This document shows, piece by piece, positions 26,430-36,044 of a stretch of DNA of 64,000 nt. Each line of letters opens with the position of its first letter. Positions within the stretch are counted from its first letter, which is position 1. The translations under genes and the position numbers were made by a program. Below the pieces are notes generated by a model. That model had not been told where the DNA came from. It was given only the letters and a program-made list of their open reading frames with translations, and searched no databases. The stretch is from Pseudovibrio japonicus (GTDB lineage Bacteria; Pseudomonadota; Alphaproteobacteria; Rhizobiales; Stappiaceae), in contig NZ_BMXE01000003.1 of assembly GCF_014651595.1 (NCBI RefSeq), forward strand, positions 186,001 to 250,000. Direction: 5' to 3'.

Positions 26430-27389
26430 CTATCCGCTTGCTTGCTTTTGTTCAATCGCTTTGGATATGGCATCCGCAATATCCGGTGTAGCGTCTATTG
26501 GTTCATAAGTAGGTGCTAATATGTCGCCGGGGAAGGGATGAAGTACTCCCAAATCCTCCATTTTTGATAAAAACCTATCAAATTTTTTGTGAGCACCGGT
26601 CGGTCGGAAGCCATAAATAGGCTTTCCGGTGGCTGCCGCTTCGCCCACCATGTTGGTGGAGTCCGTTGTAACAACGATGATTTCTGCGTTTGCAAGGTAC
26701 TGAATGATTGGGTTTTCGCCTTTGCCATTCCAAAACAGGTTGCCATGTGCTCCGCCCAGATCATAAAGCTCTCTTGAGAGTTCTCTGGGGGTGCGGCGCG
26801 AGCAGGTAATCATCAAAGAATGTGAGTGTGACAGGCTTTTAAGTGCAGTGACAAGTGTGTTGATATTGTCCGGCGTGAAGGTATGGTGCCGGGAATTACC
26901 GCCAACCAGCACGGCTGCCTTTGGTTTTGGCAGGGATGCAATCTCGTCCAGCGGCGTCTCGCGTGCTTCACTCAGCTTTTGTGCGGAAAAGCGATGTGGC
27001 GCGGTCAGCGTTGTCAAGATATTTTTGCCGGAAATGCTGTCATGTTCGGGTGCCCAGATAAAATCAGCAAATTTGCTGTTGATCTTTGGGTCCTTCAGGA
27101 AAACAGTAAAGGTCTTGCCCTTGGAAAGCCGCTTCAGTGCGCGTAAGTAGGGCACCGCTCTGCGCCCCGATGCTATCGCGACAGCGGGATAGGGTGGCGC
27201 AAGCGGGCTTTCTGGCTTATGTGGTGCATCTTTGGGATCAATGGGTCCCCAGGGCATGGCATAAGTGAAGAGCTTGCGGGGGGTAACTATTCGAATTTCG
27301 TAGGGCAGTCCTAATGCATCGGCGACACCGATGCACTGAGCGACGTCTCCGATTTTGCCATCTGTTAAAACCCACAGGTTTTGCGACAT
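26430..27389 (-). CDS. Mitochondrial fission ELM1-like protein (DUF1022)
   Basis: A 319-residue cytoplasmic protein matching the ELM1 / nucleoside-diphosphate-sugar epimerase-like family: opening Trp-Val-Leu-Thr-Asp-Gly-Lys-Ile-Gly-Asp, Ala-Ser-Gly-Arg-Arg near 73, Val-Gly-Gly-Asn-Ser-Arg-His-His near 165, and Thr-Thr-Asp-Ser-Thr-Asn-Met-Val-Gly-Glu-Ala near 242. The late Gly-Glu-Ala and Lys-Pro-Ile pattern is reminiscent of GT-B glycosyltransferases. The bacterial function is unknown. It is first in the probable elm1-trxB-lysR unit. Confidence 0.8.
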   Translation of the reverse strand: MSQNLWVLTDGKIGDVAQCIGVADALGLPYEIRIVTPRKLFTYAMPWGPIDPKDAPHKPESPLAPPYPAVAIASGRRAVPYLRALKRLSKGKTFTVFLKDPKINSKFADFIWAPEHDSISGKNILTTLTAPHRFSAQKLSEARETPLDEIASLPKPKAAVLVGGNSRHHTFTPDNINTLVTALKSLSHSHSLMITCSRRTPRELSRELYDLGGAHGNLFWNGKGENPIIQYLANAEIIVVTTDSTNMVGEAAATGKPIYGFRPTGAHKKFDRFLSKMEDLGVLHPFPGDILAPTYEPIDATPDIADAISKAIEQKQASG

Positions 27390-27550
27390 ATTGTTCCCCT
27401 AGCTTTCGGGAAGTGTCCGCAAAATGCTATTTGTTGATATAGTCTGTCGCAAATAAGCAATAAACTAGCATCTTGCCTGACTTCGTGTTTTAGGCAGTGT
27501 TGTAAAACAGGTTAACTGTTAATCCAATAGGACAAGCAAAGGAGACGAGC

Positions 27551-28033
27551 TTGAAAGCGCGTCTGGATTCGATCGACTGGCAAATTTTGAAGGAGCTGCA
27601 GGGAGACGGCCGCATTACCAATGTGGAGCTGGCTCGTCGTGTAGGAATTTCTGCGCCCCCATGTTTGCGCAGGGTTCGGGCCTTGGAAGAAGCAGGTCTC
27701 ATTCGCGGCTACCGCACTCTACTTGATGAGAAACAACTGGGGTATGAAGTCACCGCCTTCGTGATGGTTGGACTGCATAACCAAACAGAGACTGATCTTG
27801 TCGCATTTGAGGCACAAGTCAAGGAATGGCCGCTGGTTCGGGAAAGCTACATGGTGTCCGGTGAAGTTGACTTCATCATGCGCTGTACGGCTAAAGACCT
27901 GGAAACCTTCCAGAACTTCATCATTCGGGATGTGACTTCCACCAAGAATGTGGATCACGTTCGCACTGCACTGACCATCCGCCGTATCAAGGATGAGCCA
28001 AACGTGCCGATTGATAAGCCTGAGTACTTTTAA
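27551..28033 (+). CDS. Lrp/AsnC family transcriptional regulator
   Basis: A 160-residue regulator with an N-terminal helix-turn-helix (Asn-Val-Glu-Leu-Ala-Arg-Arg-Val-Gly-Ile-Ser, about 24-34) and a C-terminal RAM ligand-binding domain (Val-Arg-Glu-Ser-Tyr-Met-Val-Ser-Gly-Glu-Val-Asp-Phe). Initiation is at TTG 27551, preceded by GGAGACGAGC; the next in-frame methionine would cut the domain. It is divergent from elm1-trxB-lysR, an arrangement common in Hyphomicrobiales. Probably amino-acid responsive. Confidence 0.9.
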   Translation: MKARLDSIDWQILKELQGDGRITNVELARRVGISAPPCLRRVRALEEAGLIRGYRTLLDEKQLGYEVTAFVMVGLHNQTETDLVAFEAQVKEWPLVRESYMVSGEVDFIMRCTAKDLETFQNFIIRDVTSTKNVDHVRTALTIRRIKDEPNVPIDKPEYF

Positions 28034-28114
28034 AAACTGTCTGCAGTTTATCCGAGGACCGGTTCCCAGGTTTCGGAAAGAGGTTCCCGGCACAGGAACC
28101 TTCAATGAATTTAC

Positions 28115-28148
28115 AAACGGCCTTCGCGTAGGAAGGCCGTTTTTTTTG
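28115..28148 (+). terminator. Rho-independent terminator after lrp
   Basis: Stem AAACGGCCTTC / GAAGGCCGTTT with loop GCGTAG and eight or so T. Confidence 0.9.
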
Positions 28149-28172
28149 TGTCTTTGCGTTTAGTTGCGGAAG

Positions 28173-29513
28173 TCAGATGCCGCGGATGTTTACGAAAAAC
28201 TGGGAGATTTCGTCGGACATGGCCTCACTTTGCTTGCTGAGCTCTGTTGCGGCCGAGGTTGCTGTGGCAACTGCGCGTTTGGACTCGTCTGCTGTTGCGA
28301 GGATGTTGGTCAGTTCGTTGGTTACGCCCTTGGCGTTTTGAGAGGCGGACTGAATGCTTTGCGAGATCTCGTTGGTTGCGATGGACTGCTGGTCCACTGA
28401 ATCGGCGATTGCGGTTGCTGTGGTGCTGACTTCTTCAATCTTCTGCGAGATCGCTGAGATCTCTTCCACGCAGCGCTGGGTTTCGCTCTGGATTGCATTG
28501 ATCTTGGAGGCGATCTCGTCGGTTGCCTGACTGGTCTGGCTGGCAAGGTCTTTCACCTCGCTTGCCACAACAGCAAAGCCGCGGCCTGCATCTCCGGCAC
28601 GGGCGGCCTCGATGGTGGCGTTGAGGGCGAGCAGGTTGGTCTGTTCTGCAATAGCGCTGATGAGTTCAGTTACAGCGCCAATCTCGTTGGTGGCTGTCTG
28701 AAGGCCGAGGACGGTGTTGTTGGTGCGTTCTGCATCCTTGGAAACAGTCTGGGCTGTTTCTGCGGAGCGGGTGACCTGTGACCCGATTTCGGCAACGCTT
28801 GCGGACATTTCTTCAACGGCTGCAGCACCGGACTGAACGTCCGACGCGGTGTGGTCTGCTGACTGGTTTGCCGCCTCAGCTGCCATCTGGCTCTGCTCAG
28901 ATGTTTCGCGTAAGGTCAGCGCTGAGTTCTCGACGCGGGTACCGACTTCCTGCGTCTGCTGCATACGTTCGCTGATGGCTTGCTCGAATGTGTTGATGGC
29001 AGTTTCTAGCTGGCTGGTGCGTTCGTCGCGCTCTTCTATGTAGTGGCGATGGTAGGCGGAGACTGCCTGTCCCATATCGAACATGACAGCTTTTTGCAGA
29101 GCGATCAGGCTTCGCGCCAGGCGCTTTGCAGAGAAACGCATCTTGCTTGAGAGAACTTTTGTGAGCTCTTCAAGTATGAAGGTATACCCACCAATGTACC
29201 AATCCGGCGCCAGGTCTGCATGGACGTGGGCGCTGCCAATCTGGTCAACGCGCTCGATGTAGGAGCTGTCGAAACCGGCGGTGAACAGGATCTGCCAGTG
29301 GCTGGCCTGCGCCTTCTTGAGCCAGTCGACCTTATTCGAAACCTTCTTTTTCAGCTCGGGATCACGCTGAACGTGGTCGTAAAAATCACTTAGTATCCGT
29401 GGCAGATGGCCCTCAACGATGGGCCAGATTTCTGACAGTGTCTTTATGATCTGACTGTCGATCTTGAAAAAGCCGAGCTGGTTTTTCAGGCCTGAGCTTG
29501 AATTGGTTGTCAT
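28173..29513 (-). CDS. Soluble methyl-accepting chemotaxis protein with globin-coupled sensor domain
   Basis: A 446-residue receptor without transmembrane segments. Residues 10-165 form a protoglobin-type sensor. The proximal haem ligand is probably His96 in [15 protein letters not shown], matching the HemAT pattern. After a coiled-coil linker comes a full MCP signalling domain with the invariant hairpin [10 protein letters not shown] and Gly-Arg-Gly-Phe-Ala-Val-Val-Ala. It should sense oxygen or another gas and signal through CheA/CheW; no che genes are near. It lacks a C-terminal CheR-tether pentapeptide. Confidence 0.92.
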   Translation of the reverse strand: MTTNSSSGLKNQLGFFKIDSQIIKTLSEIWPIVEGHLPRILSDFYDHVQRDPELKKKVSNKVDWLKKAQASHWQILFTAGFDSSYIERVDQIGSAHVHADLAPDWYIGGYTFILEELTKVLSSKMRFSAKRLARSLIALQKAVMFDMGQAVSAYHRHYIEERDERTSQLETAINTFEQAISERMQQTQEVGTRVENSALTLRETSEQSQMAAEAANQSADHTASDVQSGAAAVEEMSASVAEIGSQVTRSAETAQTVSKDAERTNNTVLGLQTATNEIGAVTELISAIAEQTNLLALNATIEAARAGDAGRGFAVVASEVKDLASQTSQATDEIASKINAIQSETQRCVEEISAISQKIEEVSTTATAIADSVDQQSIATNEISQSIQSASQNAKGVTNELTNILATADESKRAVATATSAATELSKQSEAMSDEISQFFVNIRGI

Positions 29514-29901
29514 GGCAGCAAATTTCCCGTCAATTTGTCAGAGTATTTGCATTTACAAGGATTAATAGTAAGTAGATTTGCTCACACTGAAATTAGAATG
29601 TTTACCTGCAATTGTATTTTTACGCGCGAAACAGCTGGGTAATGATGTGTGTGTCGCAGAGGGATATGCGATAATGTCGCTGTTTTCTGCCGATTATTCA
29701 AAGTTTCGTGCAGATCTACTCACCAATCAAAAAAATGCGGTGTGCGTTCCTGAATGAGTGGATAACTCGTTAAGGTTGTATAAAAAATGCCGCTTGGCGC
29801 GGCACTCTTATTTCTTCAAATCATGTTTTGTCGAGTTTGCATCGCAGGCTATCCCAGATAAGGAGGGGCCTTGCTGATGCGCATTCAGCTCTACAATCAA
29901 A
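29514..29901. other. Spacer between greA and the chemoreceptor gene
   Basis: An AT-rich stretch with the greA terminator at 29782-29804 and the chemoreceptor promoter to its left. No gene is visible. Confidence 0.5.
29782..29804 (-). terminator. Terminator downstream of greA
   Basis: Minus strand: TGCCGC / GCGGCA with loop GCCAA, followed by TTTTTTA. Confidence 0.75.
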
Positions 29902-30375
29902 TTACCCGAATTGGACTTCGGTAATCTCGTAGCCGCGTGCGCCACCTGGTGCTGTCACTTCAACGCTATCACCAACGGACTTGCCGATGAGTGCGCGCGC
30001 AATTGGGGAGGAGATAGAAATACGGCCACGTTTCACGTCGGCTTCAACATCGCCAACGATCATGTATTGCTTTTCTTCCTCTGTATCCTCATCGATGAGA
30101 GATACGGTTGCGCCGAATTTGACAGTGTCGCCATTGAGTTTGGTCAGATCGATGACTTCTGCAAGTCCCAGAAGGCCTTCCAGTTCGTTGATCCGGCCCT
30201 CATTGAGGCTCTGTTGTTCCTTCGCTGCGTGATATTCCGCATTCTCTGAAAGATCACCGTGAGCACGGGCTTCGGAAATGGCTGCAATAATGCGCGGACG
30301 TTCTTCGGTCGTGCGATGCTTCAGCTCTTCTGTGAGCATCACATAACCTTCAGGAGTCATTGGCACCTTTTCCAT
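29902..30375 (-). CDS. greA: Transcription elongation factor GreA
   Basis: A 157-residue protein that rescues backtracked RNA polymerase. The N-terminal coiled coil carries Asp-Leu-Ser-Glu-Asn-Ala-Glu-Tyr-His, whose acidic tip residues act at the polymerase active site. The C-terminal domain has Ser-Pro-Ile-Ala-Arg-Ala-Leu-Ile-Gly. The start follows AAGGTG. It lies downstream of carB on the same strand, separated by a hairpin. Confidence 0.96.
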   Translation of the reverse strand: MEKVPMTPEGYVMLTEELKHRTTEERPRIIAAISEARAHGDLSENAEYHAAKEQQSLNEGRINELEGLLGLAEVIDLTKLNGDTVKFGATVSLIDEDTEEEKQYMIVGDVEADVKRGRISISSPIARALIGKSVGDSVEVTAPGGARGYEITEVQFG

Positions 30376-30421
30376 GGCTCGTACACCTTTCTAACTTTGT
30401 GGTGGTGTGGCCCATCACACT

Positions 30422-30456
30422 AAAAAACTGACCGGGCTGAGTAACCCCAACCCGGA
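30422..30456 (-). terminator. Possible terminator between carB and greA
   Basis: Minus strand: CCGGG / CCCGG with a 14-base loop, followed by TCAGTTTTTTAG. A moderate hairpin, so read-through from carB into greA is possible. Confidence 0.5.
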
Positions 30457-30470
30457 CCTGATAAACTATA

Positions 30471-33400
30471 TTAGCCAAAGTAAGATTGAAGAGATCTTAC
30501 TTCAAGCGATTTCGCCCGGAATGCTTCAATACCTTGGGCTGCTGCTCCGGCACCTGCCACAGTTGTGTAGTAGGGAACCTTGTTCATCAGCGCAGCTTGT
30601 CGAAGCGACCGACTGTCGGAGAGTGCCTGCGCGCCTTCGGTTGTATTGAAGACCAGCTGAACCTCACCATTCTTGATAGCATCGACGATATGAGGGCGCC
30701 CTTCAAGCACCTTGTTGACCTTTGCGCATGGTATGCCTTGGTTTTCCAAGTATCTTTGAGTGCCCTCAGTGGATATAATGGAAAACCCGGATGCTACGAT
30801 TTTTCTAGCAGTTTCAAGGATTTTCGGTTTATCCGCGTCCTTCAGGGAGATAAAGACGGTTCCACCTTCCGGAATTACTGTTCCGCCGCCGAGCTGTGAC
30901 TTTGCAAATGCGACGGAGAAATCGGTGTCGAGACCCATAACTTCACCAGTTGACCGCATTTCAGGGCCGAGGACCGTATCAACGCCTGGGAAACGGGCAA
31001 ACGGGAAGACAGCTTCCTTGACCGCCACGTGATCCAGTTTCTTTGGCTTCAGGTCAAAGCTTGCCAGCTTCTCACCTGCCATCACGCGGGCGGCAATCTT
31101 GGCGATTGGCTCACCGATGGTTTTTGCCACGAACGGGACTGTTCTTGATGCACGTGGGTTCACTTCCAGAACGTAGATCTCTCCGTCCTTGATCGCGAAC
31201 TGAACGTTCATCAGGCCAACAACGTTTAGAGCGAGGGCAAGTTTGCGTGCCTGCTCTTCCAGTTCTGCCAGAGTTTCGTCACTCAGTGTGTAGGCTGGTA
31301 GGGAACATGCGCTGTCGCCGGAGTGGATACCAGCTTCTTCGATGTGCTCCATGATGCCACAGATGAAGACATCCTCACCATCGCACAGAGCATCCACGTC
31401 CACTTCGATCGCGCCGTCGAGATAACGGTCGAACAGAAGCGGATTGGTGCCGAGCAGGGTGTTGATCTGGCCGGTCTTATCGTTTGGATACTTGGCGCGC
31501 ACGTCATGTGGAACCAGCTCTGGCAGGGTGCCGAGCAGGTAGTTGTTGAGTGCTTCTTCATCGCGAATGATCTGCATTGCACGACCACCCAGCACATAGG
31601 ACGGGCGAACGACCAGTGGCAAGCCAAGCTGGTTGGCAATCAGGCGACCCTGTTCCACAGAGTAGGCAATGCCATTTTCCGGCTGCTTCAGGTCGATCTT
31701 GTGCAGCAGGCGCAGGAAGCGGTCACGGTCTTCTGCCAGGTCAATCATGTCAGGAGACGTGCCGAGGATCGGAATGCCGGCCTCAACCAGTGCCTGAGCC
31801 AGCTTCAGTGGGGTCTGGCCACCGAACTGGACGATGACGCCCTTGAGGGTGCCCTTGGCCTGCTCAAGGCGCAGGATTTCCAGCACGTCCTCGGAGGTGA
31901 GCGGCTCGAAGTACAGGCGATCAGAGGTGTCGTAGTCAGTTGAAACCGTTTCCGGGTTACAGTTGACCATGATCGCTTCATAACCAGCGTCCTTCAAGGC
32001 GAAGGCGGCGTGACAGCAGCAGTAGTCAAACTCGATGCCCTGTCCGATACGGTTTGGACCGCCACCCAGAATAACAACCTTCTGACGCTCGCTTGGCTGT
32101 GCTTCACAGGATGGCAGGCCAGCGGTTGGTGTTTCGTAGGTGGAGTACATGTACGCAGTTGGTGAGGCGAACTCAGCAGCGCAGGTGTCGATGCGCTTGT
32201 AGACTGGCTTGACGTCCAGCTCAGCGCGCAGGGCGGCAACCTTGTCTTCCGTTGTGTCTGCCAAAACTGACAGGCGACTGTCGGAGAAGCCCATGGCTTT
32301 GACCATGCGCATGGCTTCTGCGTTGGTTGGGAGGCCGTGCTCGACGATCTTTTGTTCCATCTCCACGATTTCCTGAATCTGCTCAAGGAACCATGGATCG
32401 ATTTTGCAGATGTCGTGGATTTCTTTGGCGGATGTGCCGAAGCGCATCGCCTGAGCCACGTTCAGAAGGCGGGTTGGGGTCGGAATAGCCAATGCTTTGC
32501 GGATAGCGTTGGAATCGTCTCCTTGCCCAAGGCCGTCCACTTCGATTGGATCGAGGCCGGAAAGGCCGGTTTCCAGACCGCGCAGCGCTTTTTGCATACT
32601 TTCCTTGAAGGTCCGGCCAATGGCCATCACTTCACCAACGGACTTCATAGCTGTGGTCAGCGTTTGTTCAGAGCCCGGGAACTTCTCGAATGCGAAGCGT
32701 GGGATCTTAGTGACCACGTAGTCGATGGTTGGTTCGAAGGAGGCTGGTGTTGCGCCGCCAGTGATGTCGTTTTCCAACTCGTCGAGAGTGTAGCCTACTG
32801 CCAGCTTTGCCGCGATCTTTGCAATCGGGAAGCCGGTTGCCTTAGAGGCGAGGGCAGAAGAGCGGGACACACGCGGGTTCATCTCGATGACAACCAGACG
32901 ACCGTCAGCCGGGTTGACGGCGAACTGAACGTTGGAGCCACCGGTTTCCACGCCAATCTCACGCAGAACCGCAATGGAGGCGTTCCGCATGATCTGGTAT
33001 TCTTTGTCCGTCAGGGTGAGGGCAGGAGCGACGGTGATGGAATCACCAGTATGCACACCCATCGGGTCGATGTTCTCAATGGAACAGATGATGATGCAGT
33101 TGTCCGCTGTGTCGCGAACCACTTCCATCTCGTATTCTTTCCAGCCGAGCAAGCTTTCGTCGATGAGCACCTGACCATTTGGAGAGGCATCAATACCGGA
33201 GCGAACAATCTGTTCGAACTCTTCACGGTTATACGCCACGCCGCCACCGGTGCCGCCGAGCGTAAAGGCAGGGCGAATGATGGCCGGGAGACCGATGGTG
33301 TCCAGCTGGCGCATGGCTTCAGCATAGCCTGCGCCACGGTCGTATCCGGTGATGTTGCCTTCCTCGTCAAGGATCGGAGGGGAGGAGGCGATGGCAGCGC

Positions 33401-33833
33401 GTGGATTTTCCAGGCCAATTTTGTCCATGGCCGCGCGGAACTTCTCACGGTCTTCCGCCTTGTCGATCACATCGGCTTTCGCGCCGATCATCTCGACACC
33501 GTGTTTTTTCAGAACACCTCTGCGATCCAGTTCCAGCGCGCAGTTCAGTGCGGTCTGTCCGCCCATGGTTGGCAGGAGTGCGTCCGGCTTTTCCTTGGCG
33601 ATGATCTTTTCAACGGCGTCTGCGGTGATTGGCTCGATGTAGGTTGCGTCAGCCAGATCCGGATCAGTCATGATGGTTGCCGGATTTGAGTTCACCAAGA
33701 TAATTCGGTAGCCCTCATCTCGCAGTGCCTTACAAGCCTGGGTTCCGGAGTAATCGAACTCACAGGCTTGGCCAATCACGATGGGTCCAGCCCCGATGAT
33801 CATGATAGATTGGATGTCAGTGCGTTTAGGCAT
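30471..33833 (-). CDS. carB: Carbamoyl-phosphate synthase large subunit
   Basis: A 1120-residue enzyme making carbamoyl phosphate for pyrimidines and arginine from bicarbonate, ATP and glutamine-derived ammonia. It has two homologous ATP-grasp halves (Gly-Gly-Thr-Gly-Gly-Gly-Val-Ala-Tyr near 208 and [11 protein letters not shown] near 743). The repeated oligomer signature Met-Asn-Pro-Arg-Val-Ser-Arg / Val-Asn-Pro-Arg-Ala-Ser-Arg and a C-terminal MGS-like allosteric domain are present. Slightly longer than E. coli CarB, as usual in alphaproteobacteria. carA lies 2.2 kb away, separated by regulators and a gene-poor stretch. Confidence 0.97.
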   Translation of the reverse strand: MPKRTDIQSIMIIGAGPIVIGQACEFDYSGTQACKALRDEGYRIILVNSNPATIMTDPDLADATYIEPITADAVEKIIAKEKPDALLPTMGGQTALNCALELDRRGVLKKHGVEMIGAKADVIDKAEDREKFRAAMDKIGLENPRAAIASSPPILDEEGNITGYDRGAGYAEAMRQLDTIGLPAIIRPAFTLGGTGGGVAYNREEFEQIVRSGIDASPNGQVLIDESLLGWKEYEMEVVRDTADNCIIICSIENIDPMGVHTGDSITVAPALTLTDKEYQIMRNASIAVLREIGVETGGSNVQFAVNPADGRLVVIEMNPRVSRSSALASKATGFPIAKIAAKLAVGYTLDELENDITGGATPASFEPTIDYVVTKIPRFAFEKFPGSEQTLTTAMKSVGEVMAIGRTFKESMQKALRGLETGLSGLDPIEVDGLGQGDDSNAIRKALAIPTPTRLLNVAQAMRFGTSAKEIHDICKIDPWFLEQIQEIVEMEQKIVEHGLPTNAEAMRMVKAMGFSDSRLSVLADTTEDKVAALRAELDVKPVYKRIDTCAAEFASPTAYMYSTYETPTAGLPSCEAQPSERQKVVILGGGPNRIGQGIEFDYCCCHAAFALKDAGYEAIMVNCNPETVSTDYDTSDRLYFEPLTSEDVLEILRLEQAKGTLKGVIVQFGGQTPLKLAQALVEAGIPILGTSPDMIDLAEDRDRFLRLLHKIDLKQPENGIAYSVEQGRLIANQLGLPLVVRPSYVLGGRAMQIIRDEEALNNYLLGTLPELVPHDVRAKYPNDKTGQINTLLGTNPLLFDRYLDGAIEVDVDALCDGEDVFICGIMEHIEEAGIHSGDSACSLPAYTLSDETLAELEEQARKLALALNVVGLMNVQFAIKDGEIYVLEVNPRASRTVPFVAKTIGEPIAKIAARVMAGEKLASFDLKPKKLDHVAVKEAVFPFARFPGVDTVLGPEMRSTGEVMGLDTDFSVAFAKSQLGGGTVIPEGGTVFISLKDADKPKILETARKIVASGFSIISTEGTQRYLENQGIPCAKVNKVLEGRPHIVDAIKNGEVQLVFNTTEGAQALSDSRSLRQAALMNKVPYYTTVAGAGAAAQGIEAFRAKSLEVRSLQSYFG

Positions 33834-33995
33834 GGTGACTCACATATGCTCGCGTTGAAGCACCAGTGCACCCGATTGGTGCTCTGGTGGTGCCTTCTGT
33901 AGAAAGTATGTCGGCTGAGCGTGCGTTATATGAACTATTGGAGCGATTATAAACCCCAGACAGCGGCTCTTTTCGAAATAATCCGGTTTTTTTTC

Positions 33996-34247
33996 TCAAG
34001 ACTTATGGATAGTTTGTTCAGCTAAAGACAAAGTCTCTGTGATTTTCGCGCCATCAAAGTCTGCAATGCCGATACTTAAGGCGTAACAAGCCAGTCGTAC
34101 AGACTTGGGAATATCTACCGGTTTGCCGTCCCGGTCCCCTTTTTCGTAATATTGAATCATTCGCTTTTTCAAGCCGAGACGTTCTGCGGCCTCTTTTTGT
34201 TTGTAGCCCATCGACTTGCGCCAGGCCCGAAACTGAGATGGTTCCAT
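33996..34247 (-). CDS. Small XRE-family helix-turn-helix protein
   Basis: An 83-residue protein with a Cro/CI-type domain: Phe-Arg-Ala-Trp-Arg-Lys-Ser-Met-Gly-Tyr-Lys-Gln-Lys-Glu-Ala-Ala-Glu-Arg-Leu, then Ile-Gln-Tyr-Tyr-Glu-Lys-Gly. This covers nearly the whole protein, followed by a short helical tail. It has no partner toxin visible. It could be a remnant of a mobile element at the edge of the gene-poor region, or a stand-alone regulator. Confidence 0.75.
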   Translation of the reverse strand: MEPSQFRAWRKSMGYKQKEAAERLGLKKRMIQYYEKGDRDGKPVDIPKSVRLACYALSIGIADFDGAKITETLSLAEQTIHKS

Positions 34248-35413
34248 GATACTAACCTAATGATTCCCAGACTGAAAATTCATTCTACAGACTGGGGCAT
34301 AATAATCTGCATTGGTACAATTGCATATACCTGAATGCAATATGCCGGCTCAACGGGTTGTTTGCCGGGATGTGATGCGATCGGTGCGTTTAGGATGGTG
34401 GTGTCACAGGGTCAAGCGCTAAGAGCAATGTGATGTGGTTGTGCAAGGCTGTATTTGCGTTCCAGTGTGGTGCTGCCGAGGTGGATATCTTTTAGAGACG
34501 CCTGTTAGTGGTGACTCTCCCGAACGTGGTGCGGGGATTGGTGCAACGGGATAGCTTTGCTTTGCACAAGCTGAAGCGGTTTCACTGACTGAGTCGGGTG
34601 GGGTAATTGTGCAATGCGTTCAATCGAGGGATTTTGAGCTGGCTTTTTGTGCCATTGTTTTGCCGTAATTCAGGCAAGAAGCCGTATTTTTCCCATGGAC
34701 CGCGACGGCAGTTATTATTTTTGCAGCGCGAAAAAATGAACATCCTGTTTAAAAAATGTGCGATCTGATCATTTTGTCAGCTAATTTTTGTTTTGATGAG
34801 AAAGAATAAAGTTAGCGCAGATTTTGAGAAGCAGAGTAGTTAGAAGTCATAATAGTTTCTCCCACTCTCTCTTGGTCAAGTTCACATATTATAGATAATA
34901 TGTATTTGATGGAATTTAAGTAAAATATGACGGATAACGCAGGAACATCTTTGAAAATGTGGCGGGTGAAGTAGAATAAAACAATGATGACCCAAAAATA
35001 GGTTGCGGAATTTTTTTGCAATACTTGTCTAGTATAAATACTTAGGGGTCAGGTTGAAAGCAGCTTCAGTGTATACGTTGTTTTTACGAAGTAAAAATTG
35101 TGATGTCGGGCTATATTTTATCACTTTCCTTGTGTAGATTATCAATTGTCCAATATGAATTATCATGGAATTCATTGAGGACTTTGAAAGTGGGGGTACT
35201 TGTTCGTCACTGAGAGGTAGCTTCGTTGATGCTTTAATAGGCATCAAAGGAGGTTCCGCAGTGCGGATGGGTATCAAATGCTACTGCATGAGCTAATACA
35301 CATGTGGAGAGGCGCAAAAGTTATTAGGGGAATTCATGGAGGCACCGGGTGGGGCGCTGAAATGATGAGCTTTTGTAACTCTTCAAGGGTTTAACATACA
35401 AACCACCGGGCAA
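34248..35413. other. Gene-poor, partly AT-rich region of about 1.17 kb
   Basis: No convincing gene. Open frames at 34812-35021 and 35029-35277 (minus) lack ribosome binding sites and have unnatural compositions. Base composition shifts to AT-rich between about 34640 and 35200, unlike the flanks. One 12-codon frame on the minus strand (ATG 34852, GGGAG upstream) is present but of unknown meaning. It may be a decayed insertion between carA and carB. Confidence 0.45.
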
Positions 35414-35869
35414 ATGGAAATGAACAGTATTCCTAGCAAGCTAGAAGTTGCTGCAGATATCGCCGGACCTATTCGTGAAGACGATGGAGACGGTCAGCTG
35501 CTCGCAATCTCTGAAATGTCAGAGTTGTTTAGTGTCACCCTGCGGACGCTTCGCTTCTATGAGGAGAAGGGACTTCTTAATCCAGTACGTCGTGGTGCGC
35601 GCCGCTTCTACAGAAGCCGTGACGTGAGTCGCATGCGTGTCATTCTCCAGGCCAAGAAGATCGGTCTGACACTGGCTGAAGTTCGCCGCATCATCAAGCT
35701 CGTTGAGGGTTCCACCCCTCGTGCCGAGCAACTCCAGGAACTACAGGAAATTTGTGGTGCTCAGGAGCAGCTGCTGCAGGAGCAGGAGCAAGCGCTTCAG
35801 GAGCAGATTGCAGAGGTTCGCGGTGTCTCTCAGGCACTCAGCGGCATGCTGCAGGCGGAAGCAGCTTAA
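35414..35869 (+). CDS. MerR family transcriptional regulator
   Basis: A 151-residue regulator. The MerR winged helix-turn-helix (Phe-Ser-Val-Thr-Leu-Arg-Thr-Leu-Arg-Phe-Tyr-Glu-Glu-Lys-Gly-Leu) starts at about residue 39 after an acidic leader of 30 residues. A long Gln/Glu-rich coiled coil for dimerisation follows. The C-terminal part has a single cysteine and no metal- or iron-sulphur-binding cluster, so it is neither a typical metal sensor nor SoxR. An alternative ATG lies 6 bases downstream. Its target is unknown. Confidence 0.85.
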   Translation: MEMNSIPSKLEVAADIAGPIREDDGDGQLLAISEMSELFSVTLRTLRFYEEKGLLNPVRRGARRFYRSRDVSRMRVILQAKKIGLTLAEVRRIIKLVEGSTPRAEQLQELQEICGAQEQLLQEQEQALQEQIAEVRGVSQALSGMLQAEAA

Positions 35870-35892
35870 GTGCTTCTGGCATAACGATATGG

Positions 35893-35921
35893 AACCCGGC
35901 TCCCTTGGTGCCGGGTTTTTT
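35893..35921 (+). terminator. Terminator after merR-like gene
   Basis: Stem AACCCGGC / GCCGGGTT followed by TTTT. Confidence 0.85.
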
Positions 35922-35991
35922 GTTGCCCAGCTCTTGGGACAATAGGGTTTTGCACGGTCTGCCACCCAAGGCTGCTCGCGAAGCCCACAGT

Positions 35992-36024
35992 AAAAAAGCG
36001 GGGTCGCTGACCCCGCTTTCTTTG
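35992..36024. terminator. Bidirectional terminator, carA side
   Basis: Stem AAAGCGGGGTC / GACCCCGCTTT with loop GCT. The T run is stronger on the minus strand, so it mainly ends carA. Confidence 0.85.
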
Positions 36025-36044
36025 ATTTTATCTACCGGATTTGA

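Noticed and set aside
32337-33689. 450-codon open frame antisense to carB
   Set aside because: Lies wholly inside carB on the opposite strand, with no domain or start signal; a codon-bias shadow.
34812-35277. Two minus-strand open frames in the AT-rich desert
   Set aside because: No ribosome binding sites, TTG or unsupported starts, and hydrophobic or random compositions expected by chance in AT-rich DNA.
35414-35869. MerR protein as the SoxR that reads the promoter at 54336
   Set aside because: It lacks the C-terminal cysteine cluster for an iron-sulphur centre and is 19 kb away.
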